Source: Trebouxia sp. TZW2008 (lineage: Eukaryota; Chlorophyta; Trebouxiophyceae; Trebouxiales; Trebouxiaceae). Taken from it: 64,000 nt of DNA. Positions 47,988-60,900 of this stretch are shown here, piece by piece (the stretch's first letter is position 1; each line of letters opens with the position of its first letter). A program made the position numbers and the translations under genes. The stretch spans positions 62,001 to 126,000 of the forward strand of contig BDIU01000173.1 of assembly GCA_002118135.1 (NCBI GenBank). The letters are read 5' to 3'. The notes under the pieces are model-generated. The model was not told the origin of the DNA. It saw nothing but the letters and a program-made list of their open reading frames with translations, and ran no database searches.

Positions 47988-50900
47988 ATGAGCGCAGCAA
48001 GGCCTGAGCAGCGACAAGTAAAGCGAACACGTTCCAGAAGCTCTCAGACTGATGACACAGCCAAAACAGTGCCACAGAATGACGACAAGACCAAGAATGG
48101 TAATTGCAAATCTCCAGTGCAGCGGAGAGGCCAAGGCATATGGTACTGTGCAGCAGCAGCTATTATTGTTGCTGTGGTTGCACTCAGCATTGGCAGACCT
48201 AAGCTACCAACATTAACCACATCGTCAGTCCCAGCAAGTGAGTGCCGTGCAAGCGTGTGATGATTGCAACAGATCTTGTTGCGTAGTGCATTGCCACCTT
48301 CTGTTGTAGACACTGAGCTTGATTACGCAGCGAAGACTGTCAAAACAAATATATCAGCACTTTGGTCTTGTGCACCAAAAATGAAGCCAGGCTTATCCCA
48401 ATGACTTTCAAGTTCCATCCCATGCTTCACTGATGCTCTGCAAGTGATTCACTCACTGTTGCTGTTTGTAGATGACTCACTCAACAACTCAACACCTGAG
48501 CCTGAGTCAGAAGTGGAAAGCATCAACAACGTTGAAGGCATTTTTCCAAAGGGTTGCCAGTGGCGGGATATCCAACGTGATGAACAGACAAAGAAGTTTT
48601 GGGCAAAGGAAGAGTATGAGTACTGGCACGGCGATGTCAAGCGATGGAAAGCTGACATGCCATCAACATGTCAAGTCAGAGGGATGCCAGCCAAAAATGG
48701 GTGAGCACACATAGACTAGTCGATCAGTCACCAGCATGCTTGCTAGGCAGCAACAATCTGCATAAAATCAGCCGCTCAGCCAAGCCGTGTGCAGCAATAT
48801 TCTTTGCGCCACACATTGAGGGTAGGCAGGTGATGCATGGTGATGAGCCTGACGCAGTGAATCACCATACATAATACCCAATACATAATACGCAATACAA
48901 AGTATTTGAGAGTATGGATCACTGAGATGCAGTGCAACTTACCAAATACGCAGTACGTGGGCGCCAATGTGTAATACCTAACAAGAATTTGAGAGTATCA
49001 ATCACTGAGTGGGAGAGTATGGTGCTTCACTGGCCTGACATGTGTCTTGCAAAAGTTGCGTCAACAACCGCACGCTGCTTTGACCTGGCCTTTGCTCAAG
49101 CAGAACACAAATGCATTTTGTTGCATGGCAGAAACGCGAATTCTTTGCCATGCCCAAAACGTCTATTGTCTGACAGTGCATGCGGCACGCCTGCTGGCGT
49201 GAGCTGGGCATTAAAGCAGCATACACACTGTAGCGCTTCTCACCAATGCTTTTGCCCACCGGCTCCTCCTGTCATAGCATGCATGTCATCAAGCTAGCAA
49301 AATTTGCTACAATTTGCACCTGCCACCGACCCTTCGTTCTCAGCGTTCACCGTGGTACAGTCAGTCTCTCACGTTTTATCTTCTTGAGGATGGCAAGCTG
49401 ATTTGCATTGATAACACTGTGCATATGCAGGTATGAGTGGCACAGAGGGACTCCAAGGACTGAGGTTGAGTGTGCAGCCACCCACTGCATCTACCGTAAC
49501 CTATGGTGAGCTTTTGTCGTTCTCATCAGTTAACAATCTCTCAATCAGCACAGCAGTTGGGTCGTTCCTGAAAATGATGTTTGTGTCAAGTTGTGAAGGT
49601 ATCAGCCAGCGCATGAGGTACCTTGTGTCAGCAGAGTGCCGCAAGAGAGACGGGATGCACAGAGTTGCAGATATAGTCATGGCTGCCTGTTTGGCTTTGC
49701 AGACATGCATGACCCACTATGAGCAATGCACTCATCAAGTGCAATAGTGCCTGTTGCATTTTTGCCCTGCTTGTGGGTGATTGACCGCTGGTGCTTATGC
49801 ACAGCATGTGCATGCAGGTACAACAATGGACGCTTCTACTTGTTGGTAGACGGCCCTGCAGCTGTGGCTCCTTGGAAGATGACTAGGAATCAGGATCTGA
49901 ATGTCTTGCACGTGGATGACGCCAACCAGTGGGCAGAACCTCTGAATGCAAGGGTGGTCAGTGGAGACACCCTTGTCTTTGACTTTGTATATTTCCTCCA
50001 CCCAGTAAGTGATTAACTCAACCTTTTGCATTGCTCTTGCTACATTCTGCCAATGTTACTGCAACATCCAGCTATCAGATATGCAGATTGCTGCTTGAGA
50101 TGCTGTTTGGTAAAGGCTCGGTCCATAGAAGAGAACCACCGTTTGCATCCCATCAACACTTTTGCCTGCACCCTGTTGATCAACACGCACAGCATCTTCC
50201 CAAACACGTGTCTGTGTCCTGACAAAGAGCTGCATCTGAGCTTCATGAGCAATACTACCGCCAAACACTGCTCTGCATCCCAAAGCCGGTGTTGGTCTAG
50301 ATATTGTGACATCAACATTTCAGGCTCATAATCAGCCAAGGCAGCTCAAGAGTATATTTACCACCTTTTTGTTACATGACTTATGCCTGAATACTCTGTG
50401 CGTTGTAGACTGACATGCAGCATGTTTGGGTTGCAGACAGCCATTGGGCACTGGTCCGAGATGATGTTTCCCTTGTTCAGCATCCTGAGGCAGGAGCCAG
50501 CCTTCAAGCGGCCGCCAACCCAGTTCATGCTGTTGCATCTCAAGAGGGTGCACCTCATGGAGTGGGCTAGGGCTGTCATGTCAGTGGCACTGGGTGTGAA
50601 AGTGCATGAAGACTTGCCGCCTATGCTCATGCAGCAGGAGACCAACAGTGTCTGGACCCAGATACGTAAGTGATTGTGATCTGCTGGACGCCTTTCTGCT
50701 TGATCAGGGTTTCTCAGCTGTCACGCTGCCAACAATGTTTGGGAATGTGCACAAACGTCTGCCACCCTTGCTCAAACAGTAGGAGATTGACAGGTTGTTC
50801 AGATAAGGGTCTGTTCTGTTCATTGCCTCTCTCCTGACTGAGGTCAGGTCTTGGTCTTGCATGTCAAGATATGTCGGGGCCCATTACCCTGGCTCATGCA

Positions 50901-53725
50901 GCAGGGCCCCATATGCGATGGGCAATAGATGTGTAGACTGTTCTGTTCAGCTATTGTTCTGATCTCTGAATCAGGCCTGAAGTATGTGTTTGCATGTTAT
51001 GCAGCTTCGCCTTTGGAAGGGTATGAGCCTCATGAGTGGGTGGCCTTTGAGAGGGCCCTGGTTGTGAGAGATATCTTCACAGGGGGAGTGCGCACCTTCT
51101 TGAACACCTTAGATGCTCAAGCCTTCCGTGCTGCTATTTACAAACAGTATGGTAAGCGGACATTTCACCCAAATTGGACTAGGTCAATAAGCACCCTCAA
51201 ATTGAGCAAAACACAGAGCTGCATGGCTCAGCAGCATCAACAGTAAGATGCTGCTCTGCCAATGTTGCAGCATCCCTGTCTGAGCGCCGATATTCTGTTA
51301 AGCGCTGTACATATGCCAGCACCAGCAGAACAATTTTTCAAACTAGCCCACTGGGTCCCAAGCAGTGGAGCGGAATTGGGCATCAACAATGCAGTCCATA
51401 TGACCGGCAGCCTGACGTTTCAAAACGTTGTGCACTCGCAGGCCAGTCACGTAGTCATTGTCAAGATGAGTGATTGCACACATGATGCAGTCACACCCAG
51501 CTGTTGATTTGACTGACCTGCATTCTGTTGGTCAACCATTCGCAACCTACTGACATGATGCCTGGATGTGACAGACTACCAAAGTCATGGCACTATTGAC
51601 CGCAATGTTTTGGGACAGGGCAATAAAACGCTTACCGATAACAGCTCACTGTTGCAGACCTACCACCGCCACAGGCAGGGCGCCCCCTCCCACGAGTCAT
51701 CACCTTCCAGCGCAAGCGCGCCAACAGACGAGTCATCAATGAAGACCAGCTGGTGCGCATGCTGCGCGAGTTTGCTGAGGTCAGCTGCTTTCTCTTTTCC
51801 TAGTTGGTACCTTCCGTGCACGTCAGTCTTACCGTCTTGCTCTAGACAATAGAAGGGCCTGTTGCAGGAGTTTTCCGTCGCTCTGCTTCTGCTGATTTAA
51901 TTCCTTGCATGTGCTCAACATCTTGCTGTTGCCTGCATTTGCTTTTTCAAAGTATCGCTACCATCTTGGATGGTCGCTTTCAGGCTACACCCTGTTTGGT
52001 AGAAAGTTTGGTCTAGGATGCTCTATGGCTTCTCCTCCATTGCCTCTCCACAGTTGCTCAGCATCTTGCTGCTTTGCGTAGTATGATGAAACAAAAGCTG
52101 CAGGTGCAAGTGGTTGAAGGTGGGTTTGTCTCTTTACAAGGTGACATAGGATTGCCAATAGCCGCCGATTGGTACGCGGAAGAAGGCAAGCACATAATGA
52201 ATTGCACACCATGAGTTCTTTCTGTGAGCAGCTACCACTCAAAGCAGGCACTGGCAATCTCTGTGCACGCCTCCAACCTGAGATCCTTACCTCTGAGCAA
52301 ATGGTTGTAGATCAAGTTTGCATAAATTTGCAGGTGCAAGTGGTGGAGTTCAACACCACGACGTCCTTCCGTGAGCAGCTGCAAGTCATAGCAGGCACTG
52401 GGGTCTTCATCACTGAGCAAAGAGGTTTTGGTCAGTTTCGCTTACTAGGCCGGACTTGAACATGCAGGTGCAAGTTGTAGAGTTCAACACCACGACGTCC
52501 TTCCATGAGCAGCTGCAAGTCATAGCAGGCACTGGGATATTCATCTCTGTCCACACCTCCAATCTGGCAAACGCCCAGTTTCTGCCCCCAGGAGGCGCTG
52601 TATTTGAGATCCTGCAGCGCAATTGGGTCTGGGAGAACTTGGATAGGTCCTTTCAGGTGTGATCGTTTGTGTTGGCTCACTAGATAAAGGCTGGCAACTG
52701 TGGGGGTACTGTTGCAAAGTGGGATGGGTCAGGTTTGTCAGGAGTCTTGCGCGATTGCTTTGTTACAGATAGTTGCATTCAGGTTTCTGCAGATTCAGGC
52801 AGCCATAACATTCAACATCAAACAGCTGAAGGCTCAAAGATCTTTGGTGTTTGCTATACTCGGTCTGTATGATCAGGAAAGGGTCTTGCTGCTGATATAG
52901 GCAAAGACAATGTGTCACTGGATACTTACGTATGTCTTGCTGCAGATAGCAACAGAGATTGCATGAAGTAGGCCAAGCCGCATTGGACAATCATTTGTAT
53001 GTCTTGCTGCAGATACAGACAGAGATGATGGGAGACATACACCATTACGCCTGGAGAGCCAGGCACCGCAACCAGACTGTCTATATCAACAAACGGGACA
53101 GTGAACGCTTTGGAGACTGGACCGCAGATCAATGCGCCGTAAGCCACTTCGTCATGCATCTCTTGAGGACTGGAATATTCCATTGTCCCTATTGCTACAT
53201 GTGGACTGTGCTGCCCTGAGAATCTCCATCAAATCTGGCTTGCCTGGCATCAATTGATAGTGCCTCAAGCATAAGTGAGATCCTCTGGTGCTCAAAGCTG
53301 TAGCAGAGCGACACTCGACCAGCCTGCTACAACACAAGCATTTCACACTGATTGGGCAGGCTTGTACCGCATGGCCAACTTTGACCGCAGAAAGGAAGCG
53401 CTGAATGTGCAGACGCATTTGCTCAGGGCTAAATTGTCCTGTTTGAGGCAGAGAGGAAACTCACGTCCTTTGACCAGACAGTAGGTCTGATAGGATGTGT
53501 TAGGGTACACGCCCCAACATGTTTTTCAATTCAATGTACATTATGAAGAGCCCATGGAATTTTTGCTGTTTGTGGCTGCAGACAGAGGACTGTGTAGAGG
53601 CGCATACAAATGTGGATGTTGTGGTGAATGTCAATGAACTGAGGGCCTTGCTGAAGGATCGGCTTCCTCATGTCTGGGCCGGCACACCAGTTGCTGAGGC
53701 AGCTATACCATGGCCAGAGAAATAG
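47988..53725 (+). CDS. GT61-family glycosyltransferase, type II membrane protein
   Basis: Ten exons with closed phases: 47988-48237, 48472-48700, 49431-49505, 49818-50004, 50437-50665, 51005-51151, 51658-51779, 52468-52656, 53013-53138, 53582-53725 (565 residues). Residues 1-46 are basic and cytosolic. A signal-anchor follows (WYCAAAAIIVAVVALSIG, about 47-65), then a lumenal catalytic region. GT61/DUF563 landmarks: HCIYRNLWYNNGRFYLLVDG, IGHWSEMMFPLFSIL, PRVITFQRKRANRRVINE, and VIAGTGIFISVHTSNLANAQ with FLPPGGAVFEIL, matching the family's H-G-A-x-L-x-N-x-x-F-x-P-P-G element, although the usual HG is replaced here. GT61 enzymes add xylose, arabinose or GlcNAc to cell-wall or secreted glycans in the Golgi or ER; the donor sugar cannot be read. 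Terminates at TAG 53723, with a TGA in the same frame five codons on. Confidence 0.85.
48880..49020. repeat. Short tandem duplication in GT61 intron 2
   Basis: tttgagagtatggatcactg (48904) and tttgagagtatcaatcactg (48989) are spaced about 85 bases apart, preceded by repeated aatac(c/g)caatac units. Confidence 0.7.
52080..52450 (+). repeat. Decayed copies of GT61 exon 8 upstream of the used copy
   Basis: Three relics precede the used exon (52468-52656): a stub at about 52096 (VQVVEG then a donor-like gtgggt), a poor copy at about 52190-52262 (ELHTMSSFCEQLPLKAGTGN), and a good copy at 52332-52430 (VQVVEFNTTTSFREQLQVIA, then GTGVFIT) that keeps its ttgcag acceptor but loses the frame or second half. 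Similar short relics of the next exon (ttgcagatagttgcattc, ctgcagatagcaacagag) lie at about 52768 and 52943. Confidence 0.85.
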
Positions 53726-54920
53726 CCAGCAAGCAAAGCATGAGCTGCAGCTGTGCTGCTGTGAGCATACAGTCTGACATAGAGCCAAAAGCATGCTTCA
53801 CGCGACCATTGAGTAGTGAAAGCTGAGGCAGCAAGGACTGTCAGTGTCCTCAGCAGTGTCCAAGTGAGCTGCATCTAGAAGTTCTGACAGGAGCTGAAGT
53901 TCAGGATGACCAGAGTGCAAGCACATCTCAAGCAGCACTTTGCAGAGGGCTACGATCAACACGTCGTGAACGACCAGCAGCTGAAGATTGCCTAGCTCTG
54001 AGCACACGAATCTTCTGCTACTACAGGGCTACCGAGTGCAGACGACGTGACTGTGCTGAGAGCTAGGGAATTGTATTTGTCTGCAATGCAGCCCCTGAGG
54101 ACTTGGCTTTGCACGGCACCTATATGTCTGATGTTCTGGTCTTGGCATGTCACCATACCTTGAACATCATACTGTAGTACCTTACAGGATTCACATGCAT
54201 ACAGATTGTGTTTGATAAGGCTTTGACCAACATTGCTAGATTTAGGACTATGAAACACATGATGTGCAACAGATGTTTCATTAAGATAATGCATATTGCA
54301 TATTGTATGAATATGCAGTGGATACACAGTCTGGCCTGGTCACACGTGCATTGCTTGCAGTGCTGTGATTCTGCGAGACATGTATGTTATGAACCTATCA
54401 ATGAGACTACTGTCAAGAGCGGTGTCTTGCCAGACCCACACATTGATCGCGCTGAAACTGTATCTGTACACCATGCTGTGTAGTGTAATATAGTATTACA
54501 AAGCATGCCTGCCCAACGCATGCAGTGAACAAAAGTCGATGAAGCATGTGTTGGCAAAATTGTAGGCACATGCGTTCAAGCAGTTTCCAGCTAGCCCAGC
54601 AAAGTTCGAAAATGCCCATGTCAACCGGGAATCAACCCTGATTTGCCTTCCAATGCCAATTGACAGGCCCAGTCTCGAAAGAGTTTAAAGGCTGATGTCA
54701 ATGCTATGTTACAGATCTAGAGACACAGCAGATTTTGCACAAGCCAACAGACAGCACGCAATGGGGCAAAGGAAAATTTCAATCGCCAGACTTCTGCATT
54801 TCTTGCTTTCTGGCTGACTGACAACGCTGAGCTTAGACAAGCCAATTCAGCAGCAACCTGCGCACTGTGTCAAATGTGTTGAGTCATCTCTGCATGTCAA
54901 AACTGGCAGCAAGTAGGTCA
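53726..54920. other. Convergent 3' flanks of GT61 and RNase J
   Basis: No gene seen. Only short unsupported frames. Confidence 0.5.
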
Positions 54921-57900
54921 TCAGTCGTATGCAACATCGCCTGCACCGTCAGGACTTTCTCTGGGATTTGATGCTTTTCGCTGATGCAGGAGCCCTTCAG
55001 GGAGATCTGTCAAGGCGCCAGGGCCTTCCGCACTGCCAGGCACAGCCTTTATTTTGGCCGTTGTTTTCCTTGGCGCTGCTTTCTTGACTGTTGTGGCAGA
55101 GTCTGATTTCTTGGGTCTACCCCTAGCTTTCTGCTGCGTAGCTTTGCTTTGCTGCATCAAGTCTGCCTGAGCTGCAGACAACTGCGTCTTCTGCTGCTGC
55201 GGCGGCTGCTGCTGTCCCGGCTGCTGTTGTGGAGCTGCATTAGCAATCTGCTCCAACTGCCGCTGCAGCTCATGCTGCTGAACAATCTGCTGCTGTTTGA
55301 TTGCAGTGTTGCTCATCAGCAGGTCCTCAGTAGGTGCCTGTTTCTGTTGGTGATCCCTCTGCGCTTTCTCCAGCGCAATCTTCTTCTGCTCCTGTGAAGC
55401 TTGAGCAACAGCGCCGTCTCTGCACAAACAAAACAAGCGCATTTGACTATTTGCTTTTCGTCTCTCCTTTATTGTTGAACCCAAATTGATTCAAGGCCAA
55501 TTGCATTAGGATGCTTCCAAGTACGCTGAGGCAACAGCGTAAATCCATTGACATCAGGTGGTGACTAGACACCTGAAAGCACCTGCTGCCGCGACAAACG
55601 CGACGCAGACTCGAGATCTTCAAATCATACCAGGCACAGGCACCAGGCACAGCCACCATTAGAATTGTGTATGACTATCGGAGAGACCATGCTTATGCAT
55701 GCACATATGTGGTGCAAATAGGGTTTGCAGCATAGAAGGTTTTGGTGAATGATAGCTTTCAAAGGCAATGTCCAGCCTGGCAACATGTCACAAGTGAGCA
55801 ACACCAAAGCTTGTAACTAGGATGGCAAAGTAAGCGCCAATGGGGAAAAGATGTAATGCAGTACCTGGGGTTCTTCTCATGTGCAATGACAATGACTTCT
55901 GGAGTGCGGTTGTTGAACTCCTTGCAGGCCTTCTTGCAAGCTTCAGCCACCGCTTTCTCAATAGTCATCAAAGCAGCATCTGCAGGAAGTCTCTTGACTG
56001 CTATGTCTGCCGACTGCAAGCAACAAGCTTCAGGGTTGAACACATGTTGCATGCCCTATGATCTCAACCACAACTAGTCATCTAGCTTGACTAGTGCTGT
56101 GTATTTTGCTTACAGATGAGTTCAAGACAATCACAGTAGCAGGCACAGAAGCAAGCATGGTAAACAGCACACATCAAGCAAACAGTCTACAGGCGCCACA
56201 GTAATATTGTCTGATACATCTTCCAGTTGCATTCATGATCTTCATCCTTGAGACTGTTGTTGTTCACTGAGAGCAACAAGCTCGAGCTTCTCAACTGTCC
56301 ACTAGCATTCAGACTGTAAAACGTGAGGTAAGCATGTGAACGGCGACAGCAAAAGACCTGCTGGACTGTATCCTCTCGCTCCATCCATAAGTCCATGCAG
56401 CTGCTACTTTGACTAACATTGGCATTTTATTTCAGTTGAGTTGCAGTAGTTGCGAAATTGCCGCAGCACCAGATGTGACAGGCAGTCAATGTGTCTCACC
56501 CTGTGAAAGTGCCAGCCGTCTGTTCTTGCCAACCTACATTGCTTGTGTGGTCACTCGTATCTGCGTTTTCAAGCATCTGACTTACTCCCAAACATGATAG
56601 GCAGAAAAGTGACTCACCCTATGCAGAAGTGCCAGCAGTCTGTCCTTGCCAACCCACATTGCTCGGGTGGTCACCCGTATCTGCGCTTTCAAAGCTCCTG
56701 GCTGATATATATCAGTCAGATCGTTTGCCTGCCTGGACTGCTGCTGCGCTGCTCCTGATGATGGCCGCATGACATCTATCGCTGCAACTACAATGCCCTC
56801 AAGCGCCAGTTGCTGCCTCTCTTCGATGCCCATCTCCTGGTCATCTCCAGTACCCTGCAAGACAAACAACAATGGATGTGGTCAGCCACTACTGCTTTCT
56901 TCACTGTGCCTTAGACTGCCCGCAAGAGCTACTTGCTGCTTTTCTTCAATGCGCGTCTCTTGGTGATCTCAAGCTCCCTGGCAATGGGAAAACACAGATG
57001 ATTGATCTTGGCAGGCTGAAAGAGATATATCAACCAACTGCTGCGCTCCTCCTGATGGTGGCCGGATGACACATATCGCTGCGACAACAATGCCCTCAAG
57101 CGCTAGTTGCTGCCGCTCTTCAATGCCCATCTCCTGGTCATCTCCAGTGCCCTGCAAGCCACAAACACAAGATTAATTGGTTCTGCAGGCACCAAGAATG
57201 TGTAAGCAGCCACTGCTGCGTTCCTCCTGATGATGGCCGGATGACATCTATTGCTGCAACTACAATGCCCTCAAGCGCCAGTTGCTGTCCCTTTTCAATG
57301 CCCATTTCCTGGTGATCTCCAGTACCCTGCAAAACAGCAACAATGAGTGCTGTCAGGCACTGCTGCTATCTCTTTGTTGCCACAAAGTCCAATTCAGCGC
57401 TAAGTGGTTGTTGTCAGCAACTGTTGCTGTGACTGTCAGCGCCAGGCAAGCGCCAGCTGCTGTCCCTTTTCAATGCCCATTTCCTGGTCGTCTCCAGTAC
57501 CCTGCAAAACAGCAACAACTGTCAAGATATACAGTAAACTCTTGTTGTAAGGACACTCGATGTAAGGACAATCACGATGTAAGGACCACGCCATTGCTAA
57601 TCAATCACTGCGTTCTGACTGCAGTGATCCCTCTGAGTAAGGACAATCCGATGAAAGGACAAATTTGTGGGTAACCAAAGCAGACATTACAAAGAGAGTT
57701 TACTGTATTGCGTCTATGCCGCTTTGGCGCTGAGGTAAACTGACATGCAGCACAAAATTATGACAGCACCCGCATTGCTGTGTTGTGTGCAGAAATCCTG
57801 ATCACTCTTCATATGCTGCTTGCTGACCGGCGCAGCCCACATGGTCTTTTGTCTGGTCACAGCCACAGAGAATATTCAGCTCAGATCTGAGCTGTGTAGT

Positions 57901-60900
57901 CACATCTTGCCCCCTTCGCTGTGTAGCAAGGGCAGCTTGCCATGTCCAAATCCAGTTCATAGCCTGTGTGGAGCCTCACAAGCAAGACCATGGTCATTGT
58001 AAGTCATATGATGGTGATGATGATTTACAACAGCTTTTACCACTCTGTGCAATTGTACCTGGCCACATGCATTGTACGGCGAGCACAGCTTGACCTTGCC
58101 ATGTTCAAAGACGATGCACTGTGCAAATCCTCTCCAGCAAGGACGTGAATTGTAGATAACAATGAGCTTTGTAGCCGAACCTTGCCACCATCGTTGTACA
58201 GCGAGCGCAGGTTGACCTCTCCAAGCATCTGCATCCCCTTGACGGACGCCCCTGTTGTTTGACATGGCAGCATTTACAAACAGCTCACGGCTTCTATCAA
58301 CGCTCACGGCTTCTATCAAGGCTCAGTGACAACTATGAGAATGATGATGATAATGATTCACTGCAGAGCGACTGAGCTTCGTAGGCATACCTTGCCGCCA
58401 TCATTGTACAGTGAGCGCAGCTTGACTTCTCCAAGCATCTGCATACCCTTGACGGACGCTCCTGTTGTTGACACAACATTGCCATTGCGCCGGTGGTGCA
58501 CACCAATCATCTGTCCATTGCGGATGACTGATGTGTTCTTGATGCCTATGTCCCTTGCCATTGCTGCATGGGCTTTGAGGAAGGTGTACTCTCCGTGGAC
58601 TGGCAAGAAGTGCTGGGGCTTGACTAGTTTCATCACCTCTGTCAACTCATCCCTGCAGAACAGTCAGCACTTATTGGGATGAAATCAGACTCTGCACACA
58701 GATGTGAGTGCATGCTCTTCCTGATGCCTATGTCCCTTGCCATGGCTGTGCGGGGTTGGAGGAAGGTATACTCTCCGTGGACTGGCAAGAAGTGCTGGGG
58801 CTTGACTAGTTTCATCGCCTCTGTCAACTCATCCCTGCAAATCAGCCATGCTTTGTCACATAAACATTCAAGATCCAAAACATTGCTGCATCGGCTTTGA
58901 GGAAGGTGTACTCTCCATGGACTGGCAAGAAGTGCTGGGCTTGACTAGTTTCATCACCTCTGTCAACTCATCCCTGCAGAACAGTCAGCACTTGTGAGAA
59001 TGATATTCATCTCTGCACACACATGTGATTGCATGCTCTTCCTGATGCCTTTGTCCCTTGCCATGGCTGTGTGGGATTTAAGGAATGTGTACTAACCATG
59101 GACTGGCAAAAATGCTGGGGCTTGACTTGGTTCACGACCTCTGTCAATTCATCCCTGCGAAACAGTCAACACTTGAGAGGGTAATATCTGACAATATACA
59201 CAGGTGCGATTGCATGCTTTTCCTGATGCCTATGTCTCTTGCCATTGCTGCATGGGCGTACAGGACGGTGTACTCTCTGTGAACTGGGAGGAAGTGCTAA
59301 GGCTTGACTAGTTTCATCACTTCTGTCAGCTCATCCCTACAGGACAGTCATAATTTGTCATATGACAATCAAGACTGCAAACATATTGCTGCATGTTCCA
59401 CTAATACTGCTGCATGAGCTGTGACCAAAGTATGGTTTCCGTGGACTGGCAGGACATGGTGAGGCTTGACTAGTTTTGGTACCTCTGTCAGCTCCTCCTT
59501 ACAGATCAGACATCATTGGTCAAAGTGACAATTGTTTGCTGTTTTGTATCTGCAGGCGTGTCCTCACTTGTGAAGGCCTTCCAATGCACCAATGCAATCT
59601 ACACACCTAACAACAACATGTTGTTCGTCATGTGCATGACCTTGGTGTCATTGGCTGCAATGACCTCTGCTGCAGATAATGCAATGCCAGACTCAACAGC
59701 TTGCAAGCAACATGCCTATGGGTGCAGGCCCTATGTTTGGTCGCCCCACCAGCAGGAGCTGTTACCCCGTGGCTCCCATGTGCACCCTAAAAGGTGTCAA
59801 AACCTGCGCGTACCCTGTTGTATGCGGCCGCAGCTGCCTGTTACGTTAAATTGGGGCGGCCCAACATATTTTACAGCCTTGCACTTCATACCTGTATGCA
59901 TGTCCTGATGTGTGCAACCCTTCAGAAGCGCCCATAGCAATCTCAACAACTAGTGAGGATACATTGTTCATCGCATGCATGACCTTGTAGTCCTTGCCAG
60001 GAATCATGTCAGCTGCAGATAAATGACTGCCAGACTTGACTGCGCTGGAACTGCTTATGTCATCAAGTTCTTTGGCCCATACCTGTATGCATGCCCTGAC
60101 GTGTGCAGGCCCTCAGAAGCCCCCATAGCAATCTGAACGCCTAGTGACGATACGTTGTTCATCATGTGCATGACCTTAGTGTCATTGCCTGGAATGACTT
60201 TGGCTGAGTAAAGCAGCAGGTCTGAGCTTCTGAGCTTCAGCAGGGGTGAGCCTCCTCGGGAAGCCAGGCACAGGGCTGCCCTAGGCTCTGCCTGCAGGGC
60301 GAGTATGGGATTGAAGCAACCGCAAGGGTTTGCTGTAGGGCTGGCAGATAGGCCATGAGCACACCAGGGTGCCAATTTTGTAGCAGCGTGCCATGACAAC
60401 AAGCTTTGCAAATGCCGCAGATGTCCAATGTATTCAGTATGTTCACACAACATAACAACCTGCACAGAAGGATTGAGTGGAGAGGACAGGAGCTTGTAGG
60501 GGCAGAAACAAGAATGCATACAGCGCACAACTAGCAAGATGAGTTGTTTCGCACAGTCGCAGAATGTACGATTATCTGTGGCCCTGTGTTGATGACCATG
60601 ACTTGGTTAGGGGCCATGAATGTCCAATTGAGCAACAGGCATAAGCTTTAGGGTTAGAAGGAGCCATAGTCTCTTCGTGACATAATGCCATGGAGCAGGG
60701 AAGCAAGCAGAGGGGGTTGGGTTACCTGTGACCCTGTGGTGATGACCATGACCTTGTTAGGGTCGTGGTTGTCCAGCTCACCAACAGGTATAAGCTCCTT
60801 AGGGTCAAAGGGAGCCATACCCTCTTTGTGAGCCGCCTCTAGATAGGTGTTCAGACTCATACCCACAAAGCACAGCCGCCTGCCAGCTGCATCTGCTGCT

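Noticed and set aside
47629..48075. 148-codon minus-strand frame as a gene
   Set aside because: It lies across the DENR-GT61 divergent promoter and the first GT61 exon, with no family resemblance.
12780..53725. A changed nuclear code with TAA/TAG read as glutamine
   Set aside because: No TAR occurs among roughly 240 glutamine codons (counted by eye) of the intact genes. The five in-frame TAR codons are confined to frames with other signs of decay or uncertain status. Kept only as a testable finding.
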